Shown: positions 18,148-19,000 of the stretch, in pieces
How the letters are laid out: every line of letters starts with the position of its first letter
Position numbering within the stretch: the stretch's first letter is position 1
Source of the DNA: Zancudomyces culisetae
Lineage: Eukaryota; Kickxellomycota; Harpellomycetes; Harpellales; Legeriomycetaceae
Assembly: GCA_001969505.1 (NCBI GenBank)
Contig: LSSK01000468.1
Span: 1-19,000 of the forward strand
Length of the DNA stretch: 19,000 nucleotides
Direction: 5' to 3'
The notes under the pieces: generated by a model
Databases searched by the model: none
The model's input: only the letters and a program-made list of their open reading frames with translations
Told to the model about the DNA's origin: nothing
Translations under genes and position numbers: made by a program

Positions 18148-19000
18148 TTAAGAAGTTAGTGAGATGACATTCGAGATTTTATTTACATGAATTGTAGATA
18201 AACTAGGGTAATTAGAGAAGAGAGTGGTGATGGCAGAGTCATCGGTAGGTCTTACAAATGAAAGGTTTAGTATGTGTAGGTTTTTCCATGTTTGATGAGT
18301 AACTGTCGACGATGTTTTGAGTTGAGAATTGTTTGTGCCTGTGCTATTTTTATCTTTGCTGCTATTATTATCCTGGTCTGTACTGAAAATAAAAGTACCA
18401 GAAAAGGCAGAAAGGCCATTGTTACTTAAAAATTGATCTGCGGAGTGTAGACTCAAATATTGTAGAGTAGAGCCAGAATGCCTGAGACTTGAAATTAAAG
18501 CTTTGTCATCAAGATCGTAAACCCCAACCAAATCCAAATGAACGAGTGAAAACCCGCTTGATTCGTTTACCACCAGCAGAATAAAAGAATTTGTTAGTCC
18601 ATTCACATCTATCTTTGTACAGTCATACAACACGAGTTCTGTTCTTTGTTTCAACGTTGGTGTTAAAAAGAGCTGAAGTGCGTCATTATCCAAAAGCATA
18701 TATTTACTAATAATCCTACACACTTTATTCATGGCACCTGAAGAGATATCTTCAAATGAAGTGACACCCTTTATATGTTTTCTGATTACTCAAACACATA
18801 AATCCTGCAAACTGGGAATACCCAAATCTATCCGTAATAATCCGCCTTCAGTTTTGACCACCTTCTTTTTCTGAGTTGTCATTTTCATTCCAGTTCCGTT
18901 GTTTACCTTTGCTGTATTTGTGGCTGCTCTTACATTTTTTCCAATCTGTAACACAGAACGAACTAGAACTTCTTGCTTTTTTAGCTCGCGATTTTGTTTT
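18148..19000 (-). CDS. RAD7: Rad7-like LRR protein, partial, with an in-frame TGA
   Basis: The frame enters from the right edge (first codon at 18999) and reads 69 codons to TGA at 18790-18792. It then continues open through Met at 18732 to TAA at 18148. Similarity spans the TGA: IPSLQDLCV before it, and VIRKHIKG, MNKVCRIISKYMLLDNDALQLFL, LVLYDCTKIDVNGL after it, matching the Rad7/Rhp7 layout (basic N-terminus, PSL.DLC block, then leucine-rich repeats, with a low-complexity Asn/Ser/Lys insert). Family knowledge: Rad7 works with Rad16 in nuclear global-genome nucleotide excision repair, as a damage-recognition and ubiquitin-ligase factor. The LRR region after the block (about 210 aa) is shorter than usual, so the 3' end may be spliced or lost. 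Starting at 18732 would avoid the TGA but discard the conserved block. Another RNI/LRR protein such as Amn1 is the alternative. Confidence 0.58.

Noticed and set aside
1-19000. CRISPR array, bacterial operon or phage-type system
   Set aside because: Spliceosomal introns, fungal-specific Sec72 and large A/T-rich spacers show eukaryotic nuclear DNA; no direct-repeat/spacer pattern was seen.

Overview
This AT-rich window is nuclear DNA of a fungus. The clearest marker is a Sec72-type protein, since the Sec71/Sec72 pair of the ER translocon is a fungal invention. Spliceosomal introns of about 137-199 nt with GT...AG ends (GTAAGT, GTATGT, GTATAT, GTAGTT donors) interrupt two genes. A stand-alone ABCG half-transporter, a FAMeT-like secreted protein and multi-kilobase A/T-rich spacers would fit an early-diverging zygomycete-type lineage better than a budding yeast. 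That placement is inference, not shown by the sequence.

Layout. 1-575: no recognisable gene. 576-1211 (+): Sec72-like TPR protein. 1363-2768 (-): SLX1, the catalytic subunit of a structure-specific endonuclease, rebuilt here as five exons and 268 aa; it is convergent with the Sec72 gene. 3132-4684 (-): NUC1/EndoG-type mitochondrial nuclease, four exons, 346 aa. 4685-8201: a 3.5-kb gene-poor spacer with a purine-rich + strand, eight same-strand AGGGG words and a cluster of inverted repeats. 8202-9254 (+): NAA50-type N-terminal acetyltransferase with a long low-complexity N-terminal extension. 9614-11461 (-): intronless ABCG (WHITE-type) half-transporter, convergent with the acetyltransferase. 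11462-15064: a second gene-poor spacer of 3.6 kb, holding a phased array of about 21 bp, hairpins and a tRNA-5'-half-like scrap. 15523-16752 (-): secreted surface protein with a FAMeT-like beta domain, a Ser/Thr/Pro stalk and a His/Tyr/Asn tail. 15065-15571 (-): an overlapping open frame that carries a second copy of the same kind of domain. 16753-17835: spacer with a perfect 20-bp palindrome. 17836-19000 (-): a Rad7-like leucine-rich protein running off the window, with one in-frame TGA and a possible detached last exon.

The genes are mostly unrelated housekeeping functions (ER import, DNA repair, mitochondrial nuclease, protein acetylation, transport) and do not form a pathway cluster. The features that most merit a second look are the duplicated domain split by a reading-frame change, the Rad7-like gene with its internal stop, the phased repeat array, and the structured 5976-6154 element. 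I found no convincing undescribed multi-gene system.
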